A stretch of DNA of 64,000 bases, from NCBI GenBank assembly GCA_021014325.1, contig CM037473.1, positions 22,496,822-22,560,821 of the forward strand. Direction: 5' to 3'. Positions 35,201 through 45,457 of the stretch are shown here, piece after piece. The DNA comes from Plazaster borealis (taxonomy: Eukaryota > Echinodermata > Asteroidea > Forcipulatida > Labidiasteridae). Positions within the stretch are counted from its first letter, which is position 1. Each line of letters starts with the position of its first letter. The translations under genes and the position numbers were made by a program. The notes under the pieces were generated by a model. That model searched no databases. It saw only the letters and a list, made by a program, of their open reading frames with translations, and had not been told where the DNA came from.

Positions 35201-38200
35201 GGGCTCTAGTCTCATAGTTAAATGATTATTCTTATATAATTAAAAAAACATGCCTAGTGGAGGATAATATTACAAGTTTGATGAATGGCCACAATGCCCA
35301 ATGCCAACCCTGGAATATAAAGCAAGATATTCAATCCAGATATGGGAATTGAGACGAGGGTTTCATGTTTACAGATAGACAGGAAGTTGGCATTATATGA
35401 AAGACCACCTGAAACTTAATCCTGTATTACACAGAAAAACAAATGAGGCATTTATATTGTGGTTTTATTATCCTTACTGGAGCATAACAGATGTCTCTAT
35501 GACAAGGCATTATATGCACATGAAAAAGATTAAACAGTGCACAGTGCCCCCCCCCATCACAATTAAGGTAGCCAGAGGTTTCTCTACATGCTTAATCAAT
35601 CATTTCGAGTAAGCAAGTTTTATGCCTTGTTTTTAGCTTTCCTCAGCAAAATTTGCCATTCTGTTTCCAGAGCCTAATTTCATAAAGCTGTTAGGCAGAA
35701 AAAGGTGCTTTAGAAGCATTTTTTTCTGCTGAGCCAAAAATATGCAAGGAACCAGTGACAAACAATGCATATTACACGTAGTATTTTGACTGGTAATTGT
35801 TTTTTCTCAGCAAGATTTTGGTCTACACTAGGTGCTTACAACCTTTATAAAATTTGTCCCAGATACTAGCTTACACCTCGCCCCTCCACCCGTTCAAAAT
35901 GTATAAAATTGGTTTAGTGGGACTCCTACATTATAAAGAAGCACTTTGTAACCTGAGAGAGGCTGCTGAACACTCATGTTGTAATTAATTCCCTTTATCC
36001 GGTTGGAAATTGACACCTGTTTCACACTGATAAATATCTATGAAAGACATTGCATTTGTATAGGCCAGATGTTTCTTTTAGGACAAAATTAAAGTTGATG
36101 ACTAGAGCAGGCTAATCAAAATAGAAAGACCAAGTGTATCTTACTCAGTGAAGTGAAGATAAAATCACAAGCTACATTTGCACAAAAAGGATAGTCTCGG
36201 AACCAGAAGTAGCAAAAACAAATAATTTTTGCGGAACTAATGGGGAAAGGGGGAAGGTTTGAAGCTTTTCATGGTGGAGAAACTAAAACCAAATTATATA
36301 GTTAGCAGTTGAAAACCATGTGAAATGATTCTTTTATCACAGAAGTGGTGACTCCGAGAGAACAGGGGAGTTGAAATAATGGTGGGTCATGACAGTTTGA
36401 ACCAAATACTCAGCTTGTCTTCAGGCAAATGCTGGCCGCCCAATGCATAAATGACACTTTTCAAGGTTTGCCCTCAACTTTTCGGTGATAAGCCAGTGAG
36501 ACCATTAATTAGCATGTCATTTCACTAAATCATTGGTCTCCCAGGGGAAGCCGTAAACTAGCCAGATAGCCAGGAGAATTTTGACTGGCCCTTGGGTGCT
36601 TTAACTAGCATTTGGCCTCTGGAAAACTGTCAAAGGAAAGTTATTTAATTTCTGCGTTTCTGGCTGAGTGGTCTAGAGCATCGGCCTCATGTTCTGATGG
36701 CTGAGTCATAGAATTGTGGGTTCAAATCTTGTTCGTGGCACTTTTGTCAGGATACTTAACTTTAATTGCAGTTAACTATAATTGCTTCTCATCACCCAGG
36801 AGTAAATGAGTACGTGTGCGCATAGAGATTGTTGATGTAAATGGCTAGCTAGTGCTGCGTAGTGATGAGTTGAGATGGTTTACGAATGCTGAAGGCTTAA
36901 TGAACAGGAGTAGCAATAGTGTATGGCATTTTAATACTTGGTTTAATTTTTATTTTATTTTTTATCATCAACTTACAATGTGGATTACAAGTACATGCAT
37001 GAGTAGTAGGACTGTATGGATGTGCTTAAATAGTGGTAACTGGTTAATGAGGATTCGTGCACATGCAACTGTGTGGTGGCGGCATGCATGAGACAACCCA
37101 CATAACAAAACATGACCTACTTTGAGATCCCTAAAGACAATGCCTGCATTATGAAGAAAATCCACCACGAGAGCCAGCTCAGCTATGTAGAGCCGGACGG
37201 CCGCTTCCGAGAAAGCGCCCTCTAGCAGCCACAGCGTGTACAGGTCACCATGGGTGGCATAGTCCATGACTGTTGGACCAAAGATGGGGGGATGCAGCGG
37301 ATGTTGTTAGTGGAAAAAACATTAGAACATTGGCCAACGAAATGAATGGAGGAAAAATACACGTTTAGACCTTATTCACATGAGACATTATTTGAGTAGG
37401 GGGCCCTCGGCTAGAGGTCAAAAGAAGGTTGCCCATTGGCCCATCCCGTTCACCGCAGTACATACATGTAGTTATGTGTTTTCCATTGTTTCATCATCGT
37501 TTTACCTCTAAGATGGCGGCATGATAAAGTCAATGCAAAAAGTCCATAGTTCAGTAAATCTCTTCACTCATTTTTGTTTTTAGGAATCTGCCTACCAGAT
37601 ACGGTATATAGCATTGGGTATACTATAAAATCTAATTAAATTTTGATTTAAAACTTATGGTATTCATTTCTCTTTTAGTCTTTTTGTCAAAAATGTTGTC
37701 ATTCTTAAAGAATCGTGAATAGCAATCTCAATCAATTGAAAGCTTTCTGTCCAACTCCCAAAGAAAAACTCAATACATTTGCATTTTTTCTAAAAAAGAG
37801 CAACAAAAGAGAAAATAACCATATTTGATGTTTTCTGTGCATGATAGCTTAGTCAAAGGTAGGCGCTTCAAATTACCTGCATAGAAATTTCTTTCAGTTA
37901 TGAAAGATTGTTTTTTTCTTTTTCTTCAAACTCTTAGACTACATGTAAAGACTGATTATTCGGTTTCATTCCAATGATTTGTATGATTAAAAAGGCAATA
38001 ACCCTTGCATGCAATATGATATCATGTGATGAATATACATCCAAATCATACCTATTTTGTACATGATTTCTAACCTAGGTGCTATCAAGTTACAACTACG
38101 AATTGCACCCATACAGCTATATATATTGACCTACAGGACTACCTTACCTTGTAGTCGTGCAGGCCAATCCACATTTGTGTACAAATCTATGTAAAAGCTT

Positions 38201-41200
38201 GAAACTTTGTACAGCTATTTGCATGGCGGTGCTTTCATTCTTTTCTGTACATTTCAAAAGAGTCTACATACTGAGGAAATGAACGGACTTCTCGCAGGAA
38301 GGTGCTTTAAAATCAGTCCTCACACAGTCACCACATGTCTGCGCCCAGGACAAGTAAAAGTGTGTACTTCAAGAATCAATAGTCAGTGCTAAAGTCGATA
38401 TATAAAGTTACATTGAACCAAATTGAATATGATTGCACTTAAGCAGAAAACTTACGTTCAACACCACCAAATTTTTATTTTCAGTTTTCCTGTCACTGTG
38501 TATTTTGGTGCAACAAAATATTTTTTAGTCCATTAGAAAGAAGAATTAGAAAGAAGTGTTTAGTATTATTATTTTCCCTATAAGTGCATGAGTGCTTTAG
38601 ATTTCCCAAAATCAAGCCAACAAGATCTGTGAAGCTCTTGATAGAGTGGAGAATTAACCCAGATGCTTTAAAAAATAATTCTTTTTCTTTTGTAAGTTTT
38701 AAGGATAACAAACAGTGTGCTTTAGATTTCTGCCAATCCACCCAACAAGAAGATCAGCGGAAAAATTGAAAGAGCAGGGACCTTACCTATATGCAGATGA
38801 ACTTTATTCTGCCAAGTCTTGTAGATCTGCACAATGAACGCATGATGGCCCACCATTCTCTGGTTAGAATAAAGCAAAACAAAAAGCAGTTCAAACTGGG
38901 CATGCAATCAAGAGGGTGAACATTGTAGGTTCAAATCCAGCATGAAATCTGACTGCTGCCTTTTTCCCAACAGCAAGATCAGAATGAATGTGGTTGTCTG
39001 TTAGTATTGAACCACAATTCATCACCTTATAATACATTTGTACAAGAAACATTTTCCTTTACAAGTCACTTTGTCATTGACAATCTTTTCACTTTAATCT
39101 TCCTACATGTACTTCTTGACCATTCAATCTTGCTTGTTTTGGTTGGTGAACAAAAAGAAAAAAATATCATAACTTTATACTAAAATTATATGTCATACCA
39201 TGTTTAGTTTGGTCGTAAACCCTAAATAAACTCTTTGAACTTGCTGTTTTGAACGTAAGGAAAGGTCAAAGTGGGGTCATGGTTTCGACTATGTCAAATT
39301 TGTGGTAAGGTACAAGACGTCACAAAGATTATGACCAAATGAAATGTGGTTAAAGATATGGTTTTTATTTAATAGAACTTCCTGTTTGAACCGGAAGTGA
39401 AGGTGAAAGTGGGTCATGTTTTGAAATAGAATGTGTCATGTACTGTAAGCTACAGTACAAGTTGATTTTGAGGATCCCATGGAATAGTGCCCCATCAAAA
39501 CTATTGATTTTACAGCTTACAATGTATGTGCGACTCGAGCGTGGGGTCATCCAATCAGAAACATTAATCATGCACACCTGAGGGGGGTCTAATTTACATA
39601 TGCCTGCCGTGCCTGTGTTGGAAGTAGACATGTTTTCATCGATAGAAAGTGTGCAGTGGGCCGACTATAAATGCTTTGAAGATGGCGGAGTGTCACTGCC
39701 AAGCGGTCTAGTGCACTGTATTCAAGTAATGTCATTCACAGAGTGTGGGTTCAAATCCTGGCCTGGCAGGTCACAATATTTGTGTCCTTAAGCAAGATAC
39801 TTTAGGTGCATACTTAATCCTAACTCCCTTGAGTGATATTTTTGAATTCCTCCTCACTCTAAAAGAAAATCCAGCATAATTGCTTTGTCCTTCAGATGTG
39901 AAGTAAAGCCGTAGTAAAGAACCCTTGTCAACCCTTTTCCTCAGGCTTTCGAATATACAGTGATTAAGTTCACTTTTGAGGCTTCCTTGGTTTCATTACC
40001 CAAAACTACTGCTGCTAATAATAACTTTACATGAAGAGCGCCCTCTGAAGGTCATGAAAGTGAAGGATATCTACTTAATTCCTCACCTGTATGCAGGCTT
40101 CATCTCTGCATTGTTTCACAGCATCACTTCTTATGACTTCCTGTTTTGACATGACCTGAAGCATAGCAGAGTATAAAAACACGAAACAAATCAAATCTTA
40201 ATCGCCCTCATTTTTTTAAAGGAGTACCTGTAACTCTAAGTGCTCTGTTGCACACATTTACAGGAAATTAGTTCCAGGCAATTTCAAATCAGTTCCAACA
40301 AAAAAACATTCAGACTTCAACTATTATATAATTTTTTGTTGTGACAACACTGACGAAAAATGTCTCTTGGGCTACCAAAGCGTTTATTTTTAACATGCAA
40401 TGCAGTTGGTACTGTTCGAACACAGTCTAGTATTCATGGCAAGGCTCGGAAAAAAAGCAGAGCCATGGAAAAAAAACACGGAACATGGAAATTTCACATG
40501 CCAGAGTCAGTGACAGGGACTCAAGTTATTGCCTTCCTACAATTTTCTGAGATCTGGGTACTTAACTTCTATTCTTAGCATTAGTGCGGAGTGCTATTGG
40601 TCAAAATCTGAATGATTCAGATAAAGTAGAGTTTCGTCCTATGAAAAAGTTGGATATATACTCACCTTCATTGCAAAGAACTTTTTATCTGATTGTCTCT
40701 GTACTTTCAAGACTTCACCATAGGCACCTTTGTTGATTTGATGTAGAACCTGAAAAACATTATTCGTATATTCCCTTGTAATATAATACATAAACTTGAT
40801 ATTTAAAATAAAAGGTCGCATCCCCTTAAGGTGATCCCTCTGCTGCCACTTCCCAGGGTGTATTTTAAACTGGGTGTGATCCTTGGCTATACCGCAGTTA
40901 TAGATTGTATGGGTTCTGACTGGCACCCCCAAACAAAGATATCGACAAAGTAGGGTGACCGTCAACATTAGGGCTAGATAGCTCAGTTGCTAGAGTGCCG
41001 GCACGTTATTCCGGAGGTCGCAGGTTCAAGTCCCGCTCTTGTCAATTTTTCTTTGTTCAAGCCCAAATCATATTGTTATTATTATGTTTGTGGTAATGAA
41101 ACCTAGGGATTCTCAAAAGTGTCTAGCACTGTTATGCAAAGGTCTCAAGACAATTGTGTAGAAATCTCAGTTTTAGATGTGGCAGGAAAAGTAAGCCCAC

Positions 41201-44200
41201 ACAATCAGGTAGGGACTGAAATCCTAAACCACATGTAGGGCTTACATGTACAATGTAGGTCGGTTATTAAAACCAGAGTCACAGAGGTAAAAGGCAGGGA
41301 AGAAACAACTGAGCCAAACTAAATTAACCAACACACATTATCAAATAAATATTTTCTAACATGACATGTGACGTGGGTGCTCCTAATCTAGACTTCTAGT
41401 AAATCTTAAAAAACATGTGTTTTGATAAAAAATATAAAAATAATTGATTGTGAGGTACTGGCCAGGTAATAACATTAGTGCATTCGAGCCAGGTTCCTCA
41501 AAATGTAGTGTACCAAAAACAGCATCTACTCATTATTAGTATTTATACATACTATGTAGGTAAATTAATATCATTTTTTTTAAAGTTACATTTTTATCCA
41601 AAGGCTGGTCACCGTTAAAAAATTCTTTCCTGACCAACTCAGGACCAACATAATCTTGGTTTTGAAAAGTACAATTGCGAGGGTTCTTTCGGATGTTCTC
41701 CCTCTTTCCAGGCCTACCTTATATTCCGTCTCCCCACTTCTTGGGTTAACCGTATATTCCGGTAAGAAGATTGCCTCTGTTCTTGGCACAGGCCATGTGG
41801 TACGAGACGCAAGATAGGGGTCGGTCAGCGAATTGACGCTTCTTCGTCGGCGGGAGGTACGTGGCCACAGCCTCTGGAAGGAGTGATCACTGGCACTTCT
41901 TGATAACTGGAGGGTAAAATGAGGTAAGAAGGCAAAAATCAAATGGTCAATTCCACGGTTAACACAGGCTTAGAATTTCATCTTTGAGAGGGCAAGGCCA
42001 TTTCATTTTGCAAAGGGCACTTTCATTGGAAGTCTATGAGAAACCTTTAAGGGACACCAAGACCAGGGCAAAAGAGGCCAGGGCCTTCGTGTAATTTCAG
42101 GCATGTAATGACGTTGCACTGACCACGGATTCTTGCTGTCTGAATGACCTAACTTTATGACATTTTTCAAAGGTACAGTATGTAGAAACAAATCTCAACA
42201 TAGAAAGTCCAGAAATTATTTTAAGTTCATCAGATTTCTGGTGTTCAATGTTATAATGTAGGAACCCTCGAACGGCCCAAATAAAAAAGACAACTCAATA
42301 TTGGTACCCCATGTCTGCGGTTACTGCCAAGTCGATTACCCATGACGTCAGTGAAGAACAGCAGTTTGGTGGGAGCTATTGTGGCCGTACATCACGCCTA
42401 TAAAAAAAAAAGGTGGGGGAAAGCAACAATGGTTTGGGGTTGAGAACATTTATAGAAGAACATCCATTCGAGGACCCCCCTTTTTTAATTGTACAAATTG
42501 AGCAAATCTGGTCACTAATCTGACAGAAATGGGTGGAAATGGCCAAAATTACATGCAGAAATGTTCCATATGAATGTTAGTGGGAGGATCAACGGGTGTT
42601 TGACGTATCATCTTTGACATCTTGAGAAGCCCAGCAGAGGTGATTTTCCTGCTAATTTGTCATGCCTTTTTTATTTTCGTCATTTGACAACTTTCAGAAG
42701 CGGATGTTCGGAAAACTGAAATATATCCTCCCGTGTCCGGTTTTCGATGTACTATGCCTTTTTCTTTGAATTAAAAAAAGAAGAATGATGCCATATATCA
42801 ACTGATGCCCTAATTACCTTCCTTTGTTTATAAGAAGTATGTAAAAATATATTAAAACTTGATAGACATTGAAACTTTCACACCACGCACCGATCTTCGA
42901 TGACTTCAATAGCGTCCCGTGTTTTGAGTTTGACCTGTTTTCAAGGCAAACAAGAAAGTATGGTGTCCTGGTGAAGCCATACGCAGAAGAAACATCTGCA
43001 GTGACTTCAAGTGTTCTGTGAGACGTTGTGTATGACTCTAAAGCGAGCAGTTGTCTTCATTTTATTCAAAATATTTTTTGTTTAATTTTAAAAATTACGA
43101 TGGTAATTTGCAAAAACTAAAAAAAAAAATTAAAAAAAAAAAGTGTCAATAAGTCTTGGCTTTCAAATCTGATTTTTAAAAAAGTTTTGAATCTTTTTAT
43201 GTTTCCTAACATTTATAATAAATCATATCAATAAACAGTGATATTTGAATCACCAAGCCAATGTTTAAATTTTAATGTTTTTAATAATAAATGATATTAG
43301 GGTTTAAAAAAAAATTCTCCAGACTGTTAGAAAATGATGTAAGGCACATGGCTTCTTTAAGCCTCTGTATTTTTTTCCCCAGAATGCTCAGCAGAATTTT
43401 AAGTCACAGGATTTTATCATCGTGAATTGTGAATTGAAAAATTGTTCGATGAAACTTTTTCGGCGGGCAATTATTTTTTATGGCCCCGACAGTATGACAT
43501 ATTTTTGTACCTTGTAGAAATGCCTAAAATACCACAAATTTTTGCAATACAAGTGCAACTTGCCAGTGGAGCCTCACATAATTCTAAGTTTTGGTCAAAG
43601 GAGAGGAGACTCTTTGCTTGGCAAGTCAAACCACAAAAATTGTATCTAACGACTGTTTACATCGCGCGCAGAGAGGTAAAAGATTTGCATCGATTTCAGG
43701 GACGCCCTGAAAACAGGACCTCCTACGATAGTTGAACACATCTGTTTGCTTGGTGGGGCGCAGTTACTCCTAGAACTATGATGAGGTTCGTTCCGCTATC
43801 ATATGAACCTCCTATGTTCAATCTAGGAAGGGCACAAAAAGTACGAAGAATTCAAAAAGAGGAGGAGGTATACAGCGGCCTGTTGAGTGTTGTAAGTAGT
43901 GTTTAGTGTTACAATACATACTAGATCTAGGAAAACTACAACTACGGAATAGGATCAAACATTTTTCCTCCAGGATAGAAATATTGGTTTTTAAATGAAC
44001 TTATGGCTATGTTGGCAATTATTTAATTAATTAAGACATCCAAAACTTGACTCCCTATAATTTATAAATAAAATTGTAAGTGTTTCTTATTTTATGTCGA
44101 TAGAGGGCGCTTGAGCTATTTTTCACAGTCTGAGTCAGTCGTCCATATTCACACAACACAAATTCCACAGAGATCCCCCATTTTGAGGTTATCACGGGCA

Positions 44201-44341
44201 GAAATCTAGCTACAACTGCGACTTTAAAATCAGCCTTCTACTTTAATAAAGAATAGATACTCACTGTTTGTGTCGTTTCTGTTTGTTTAGGTCAAAAACC
44301 TTGACCGGGTCGCGACCCGGGCGGAATCGTACGTTTGCCAT
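29162..44341 (-). CDS. RSKR: Ribosomal protein S6 kinase-related protein (RSKR/SgK494-like kinase), whole gene
   Basis: This is a serine/threonine kinase of the AGC-like SgK494/RSKR type, whose substrates are poorly known. Exons in transcript order are 44265-44341 and 43661-43706 (both tentative), 41718-41906, 40666-40749, 40087-40155, 38787-38859, 37121-37269, 33979-34096, 32027-32226, 29636-29842 and 29162-29200. Phases agree throughout and the sum is about 416 residues, close to the remembered vertebrate length of about 400. Landmarks are [14 protein letters not shown] (N-lobe leader), KGAYGEV (P-loop), AMK (Lys about 132), DLYTLW, FRDLK (about 225-229), MENILL, TDFGLA (about 244-249), [17 protein letters not shown] and LLCQDP. 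The specific assignment rests on DLYx[13 protein letters not shown] and LLCQxP, which I recall as features of this family. HRD reads FRD and the first P-loop Gly is Asn; all other catalytic residues are present. Confidence 0.85.
29636..29842 (-). CDS. RSKR: RSKR-like kinase exon: end of kinase domain and C-terminal extension
   Basis: The acceptor ATTTCCTAAAG precedes 29842. The correct frame (phase 0 from the previous exon) reads [20 protein letters not shown] then [20 protein letters not shown]...RL is kinase subdomain XI and FxxxxFxxLQ matches the family tail. A good donor, GTGAGTAAT, follows 29636. If it is not used, the frame stays open for about 40 more codons before a stop, so the exact end is less sure than the start. 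Confidence 0.78.
30170..30425 (+). mobile_element. tRNA-Leu-like SINE, type 3
   Basis: It shows CTCAAGGTCTGGTAGCAAAT, TGTGGGTTTGAATCCCAGT, CACCCAGGAGTAAATGGG and GCTGAGATGGTTTAAGGAAT in the same order as the 26790 copy. It lies just beyond the first RSKR intron 9 boundary, between exons 32027 and 29842. Confidence 0.75.
30890..31290 (+). repeat. Diverged direct repeat, about 255-bp spacing
   Basis: Two blocks share GGTGAAATG, CAGGGTGTAATG/GAGTGTAAGTG, GTTTTT and ATT..ATYGCACCTTGTTTT(G/A)YRAGTAA, near 30955-31030 and 31175-31270. Confidence 0.5.
31643..31980 (-). mobile_element. Fragmented type-3 SINE, minus orientation
   Basis: CACCTCCTTTGGAGTATGCA, CAGCACCGACAGCAAA and ACCCATTTACTCCTGGGTAA match the type-3 body reversed. 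A later piece with CACAAGTG...CAACAGTCAC may be its head after an insertion. Confidence 0.6.
32027..32226 (-). CDS. RSKR: RSKR-like kinase exon: APE motif and C-lobe
   Basis: The acceptor CATCTACAG precedes 32226 and the donor GTGGGTGAAG follows 32027. With the carried base it starts [10 protein letters not shown], then has [17 protein letters not shown] and ends at NQLVKQ. The APE and DWWSLG motifs are intact. Confidence 0.92.
32690..33210 (-). mobile_element. Copy of the CATTTTCCA/GACGTCA element (family E), interrupted
   Basis: It has ACATGAGGTCATTGG, ACAAAAGGTCAAATTCAACG, CTCATC..., CATCATTGGATGTTTTTGGA, GTGAGGTAAGAGACTTCAAA, in the same order as 46170-46560. A second element (32853-33050) is inserted in the middle. 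Confidence 0.65.
32853..33050. mobile_element. MITE with CAGGGCTTGAAATTT ends, nested
   Basis: The left end CAGGGCTTGAAATTT and right end AAATTTGAGCCCTG are inverted repeats. Start and end are CAG/CTG, as in hAT- or CACTA-like short elements. It splits a family E copy. Confidence 0.7.
33651..33805 (+). mobile_element. Family F MITE fragment (CCAATTTCATAGAGCTGC)
   Basis: The left end GGCCAAATTTCATAGAGCTG followed by CTTAGGCAGAAATTTTTT is shared with 35671 and 52085. The right TIR is eroded. It lies in an RSKR intron. Confidence 0.55.
33979..34096 (-). CDS. RSKR: RSKR-like kinase exon: Mg-binding loop and activation segment
   Basis: The acceptor TTTATTTGTTAG precedes 34096 and the donor GTGGGTAC follows 33979. 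It reads [20 protein letters not shown], then [19 protein letters not shown]. The catalytic-loop Asn, the DFG Asp and the CGT activation-loop threonine are all present. Confidence 0.92.
35065..35188. mobile_element. 124-bp fold-back MITE
   Basis: The ends AAGGGGGACTGTCGTCATGG and CATGACGAGAGTCCCCCTTT are inverted, and pairing extends inward (AGCAGGACTG...CAGGCCTGCT) over nearly half its length. TTCA and TTAA outside the ends suggest a TTAA target. Confidence 0.85.
35671..35862. mobile_element. Family F MITE
   Basis: The ends CTAATTTCATAAAGCTG and TATAAAATTTGTCCC are inverted with mismatches. The interior AGCCAAAAATATGCAAGGAA and CCAGTGACAAA matches 33700-33735. Confidence 0.6.
36655..36920 (+). 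mobile_element. tRNA-Leu-like SINE, type 3 (best head)
   Basis: The head reads TGGCTGAGTGGTCTAGAGCA and TGTGGGTTCAAATC, resembling tRNA-Leu A and B boxes. The body follows the usual CACCCAGGAGTAAATGAG and GAGTTGAGATGGTTTACGAA. It sits in the RSKR intron after exon 37121-37269. Confidence 0.75.
37121..37269 (-). CDS. RSKR: RSKR-like kinase exon: hinge, helix E and catalytic loop (FRDLK)
   Basis: The acceptor GGTCCAACAG precedes 37269 and the donor GTAGGTCATG follows 37121. The exon encodes the hinge [14 protein letters not shown], helices D and E, and ends at AGIVFRDLK. The His of HRD is Phe here; the catalytic Asp and Lys are kept. Many active AGC kinases have YRD at this position, so loss of activity should not be assumed. 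Confidence 0.9.
38787..38859 (-). CDS. RSKR: RSKR-like kinase exon: N-lobe strands 4-5
   Basis: The acceptor TTCTAACCAG precedes 38859 and the donor GTAAGG follows 38787. It reads [20 protein letters not shown] then HLHI, matching the HPFV..SWQ..HLFI region of the family. It ends with one base carried to the next exon. Confidence 0.87.
39690..39830 (+). mobile_element. Short type-3 SINE fragment
   Basis: It has CCAAGCGGTCTAGTGCACTG, AGAGTGTGGGTTCAAATCCT, then GTGTCCTTAAGCAAGATACT. The body is cut short after the B-box region. Confidence 0.6.
39900..40015 (+). repeat. SINE-tail repeat (GTGATTAAGTTCACTT)
   Basis: CAACCCTTTTCCTCAGGCTT, CAGTGATTAAGTTCACTTTT and GGTTTCATTACC match 48170-48260 and the tail of the 5390-5640 SINE. 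Confidence 0.55.
40087..40155 (-). CDS. RSKR: RSKR-like kinase exon: helix C
   Basis: The exon lies between acceptor TATGCTTCAG and donor GTGAGG, 23 codons. It reads [20 protein letters not shown] then CIQ. The Glu of CRDEA is in the place of the helix-C glutamate that pairs with the catalytic lysine. Confidence 0.88.
40666..40749 (-). CDS. RSKR: RSKR-like kinase exon: glycine-rich loop and catalytic Lys
   Basis: The exon runs from acceptor TTTTTCAG to donor GTGAGTATA, 28 codons. It reads [20 protein letters not shown] then DKKFFAMK. This is kinase subdomains I-II. The first glycine of GxGxxG is Asn; the second and third are kept. The final Lys is the ATP-anchoring lysine. Confidence 0.9.
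40838..41078 (+). mobile_element. SINE with internal tRNA-like unit, type 4
   Basis: A 5' part (GTGATCCCTCTGCTGCCACT ... TTCTGACTGGCACC ... AACATTAGGG) precedes the tRNA-like unit at about 40973-41040 (TAGATAGCTCAGTTGCTAGA and GGTTCAAGTCCCGCTC). Then comes TTTTTCTTTGTTCAAGCCC, as at 19318-19490. Confidence 0.75.
41100..41330 (-). mobile_element. Degenerate type-2 SINE
   Basis: CACACAATCAGGTAGGGACT and AAACCACATGTAG match the reversed body of 5390-5640; ACAGAGGTAAAAGGCAGGGA is its head remnant. Confidence 0.55.
41718..41906 (-). CDS. RSKR: RSKR-like kinase exon: basic N-terminal linker and pre-kinase leader
   Basis: The acceptor TTTTACCCTCCAG precedes 41906 and the donor GTAGGC follows 41718. 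The exon is 63 codons, phase 0. It has a Ser/Arg-rich stretch ([11 protein letters not shown]) then [18 protein letters not shown], which aligns with the leader just before the kinase domain of vertebrate RSKR. The RRRRS run is a possible basophilic phosphorylation or nuclear-localisation motif. Confidence 0.8.
41907..43660. other. RSKR intron DNA, no recognised element
   Basis: It contains low-complexity A-runs near 43120-43140 and AT-rich sequence. The minus ORF at 42003-42191 has no family features. Confidence 0.35.
43661..43706 (-). CDS. RSKR: Possible 46-bp exon joining the kinase first exon to its second domain exon
   Basis: The acceptor CTGTTTTCAG precedes 43706 and a weak donor, T|GTAAAC, follows 43661. 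It takes the phase left by 44265-44341 and delivers phase 0 to 41906, reading [16 protein letters not shown]. The phase agreement on both sides is the main support; the donor is poor and the peptide is not recognisable. Confidence 0.3.
44265..44341 (-). CDS. RSKR: Probable first coding exon of the RSKR-like kinase
   Basis: ATG at 44339-44341 opens a basic peptide ([20 protein letters not shown], then QKRHK) and stops at a good donor, GTGAGTAT, after 44265. The exon leaves two bases, which fit the tentative exon at 43661-43706. No family motif is present, so linkage to the kinase rests on strand, position, donor and phase. It could be the first exon of another minus-strand transcript. Confidence 0.45.
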
Positions 44342-44875
44342 CCATTTTTATATGCCGCATTTGTTAAACTTGTACGCAAGTCTGTTGACGTGTTATTGCA
44401 AAGCGTGCACGCAAACTTGTGTAAGTCCGTTGCGTGTTATTGCCCATTGTCACTCGCGTTCATTTTGTATAGAGAAATTGTCCTTTTTCAAACAGAAAAC
44501 CCCCATATTGGATCTCGTATAGGAGCCCCACAGCTGTTAATTTCAGAAATTTCAGAATTCACAACATCCCTGACAGAACTTATTCATCATAATTCGTACA
44601 CTCGAGAAGTTTAAATCTACCGTACTTTTGGACCGAATTTGGGTCATGTTTTCCTTAATTAAGAATAAAGAGGTTCAACATTGAAAAAAGAAAAGGAAAA
44701 ACAAAACCACGTGAAAAACCTTTGGGTGAGTTCGTCGTTTTTTTGTTTTACGAATTTGTTTGAATATTTAGATGATGAGTAATTTAAGAATTTACTCTCC
44801 CAATACCTTCCATTTATTCACTATAATGGAGATCAACGATCAAAGTCTGACGTCACATCGTAAAGGCTTGTTGCA

Positions 44876-45270
44876 GGGCCAAAACTATAGGGTAACATGG
44901 GGGCACATGGGGCGCACAATTTTTTCTAGCAGGTACTTTTGGCAACCTAATCCTGTAGTTTCCGTTGCATTTGTCTTAAACACTGCTCCGTGTCAGTGCT
45001 GTAAGTGTTATGGGGAAAAATTGTGATAATCTGCCGTGGAGGTAAAAACACATTTAATTGTCTCCGTGTAGCCTATCCTACGTAGAAAATTAAGTTTAAA
45101 AACAAACTACTAAACATTGATTTAAAAGCCGATTATAAAATTGTACTTTATGTTGGGTATTTTTTTTCTTTCTTTTTTCTCAAAGGGCAGATAAAGGGTA
45201 GATTTAAAATGGAGGGGGCACGCGAGGGGGCGGGGGGGGGGGCACGGTGCCCCCGAGCCCCAACGCCACT
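44876..45270 (-). mobile_element. MITE family B copy
   Basis: It begins ACTATAGGGTAACATGGGGG and ends CCCCAACGCCACTG after a long G-run, the reverse layout of 3742-4084. It lies just upstream of the presumed RSKR first exon. Confidence 0.7.
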
Positions 45271-45274
45271 GCTT

Positions 45275-45450
45275 TGTGAAATTGCCGAATAGAATGAGGA
45301 AATTTCCGAGTTGAATGATAAAAATGCAGACGCAAGTTGAACGAAATTGCCGAATAGAATGTCAAAATGCTACATGAAATGGCGAAATTGCCGAATAAAA
45401 TGAATAAAATTGCCGAATTAGGCCTAAATGGTGAAATTGCCGAACGGAAC
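45275..45450 (+). repeat. Cluster of GAAATTGCCGAATAGAATG words
   Basis: About six partial copies of the 19-base word occur at irregular spacing of 18-60 bp. They lie next to the orphan ORF at 45458. Confidence 0.65.
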
Positions 45451-45457
45451 TATAAAC

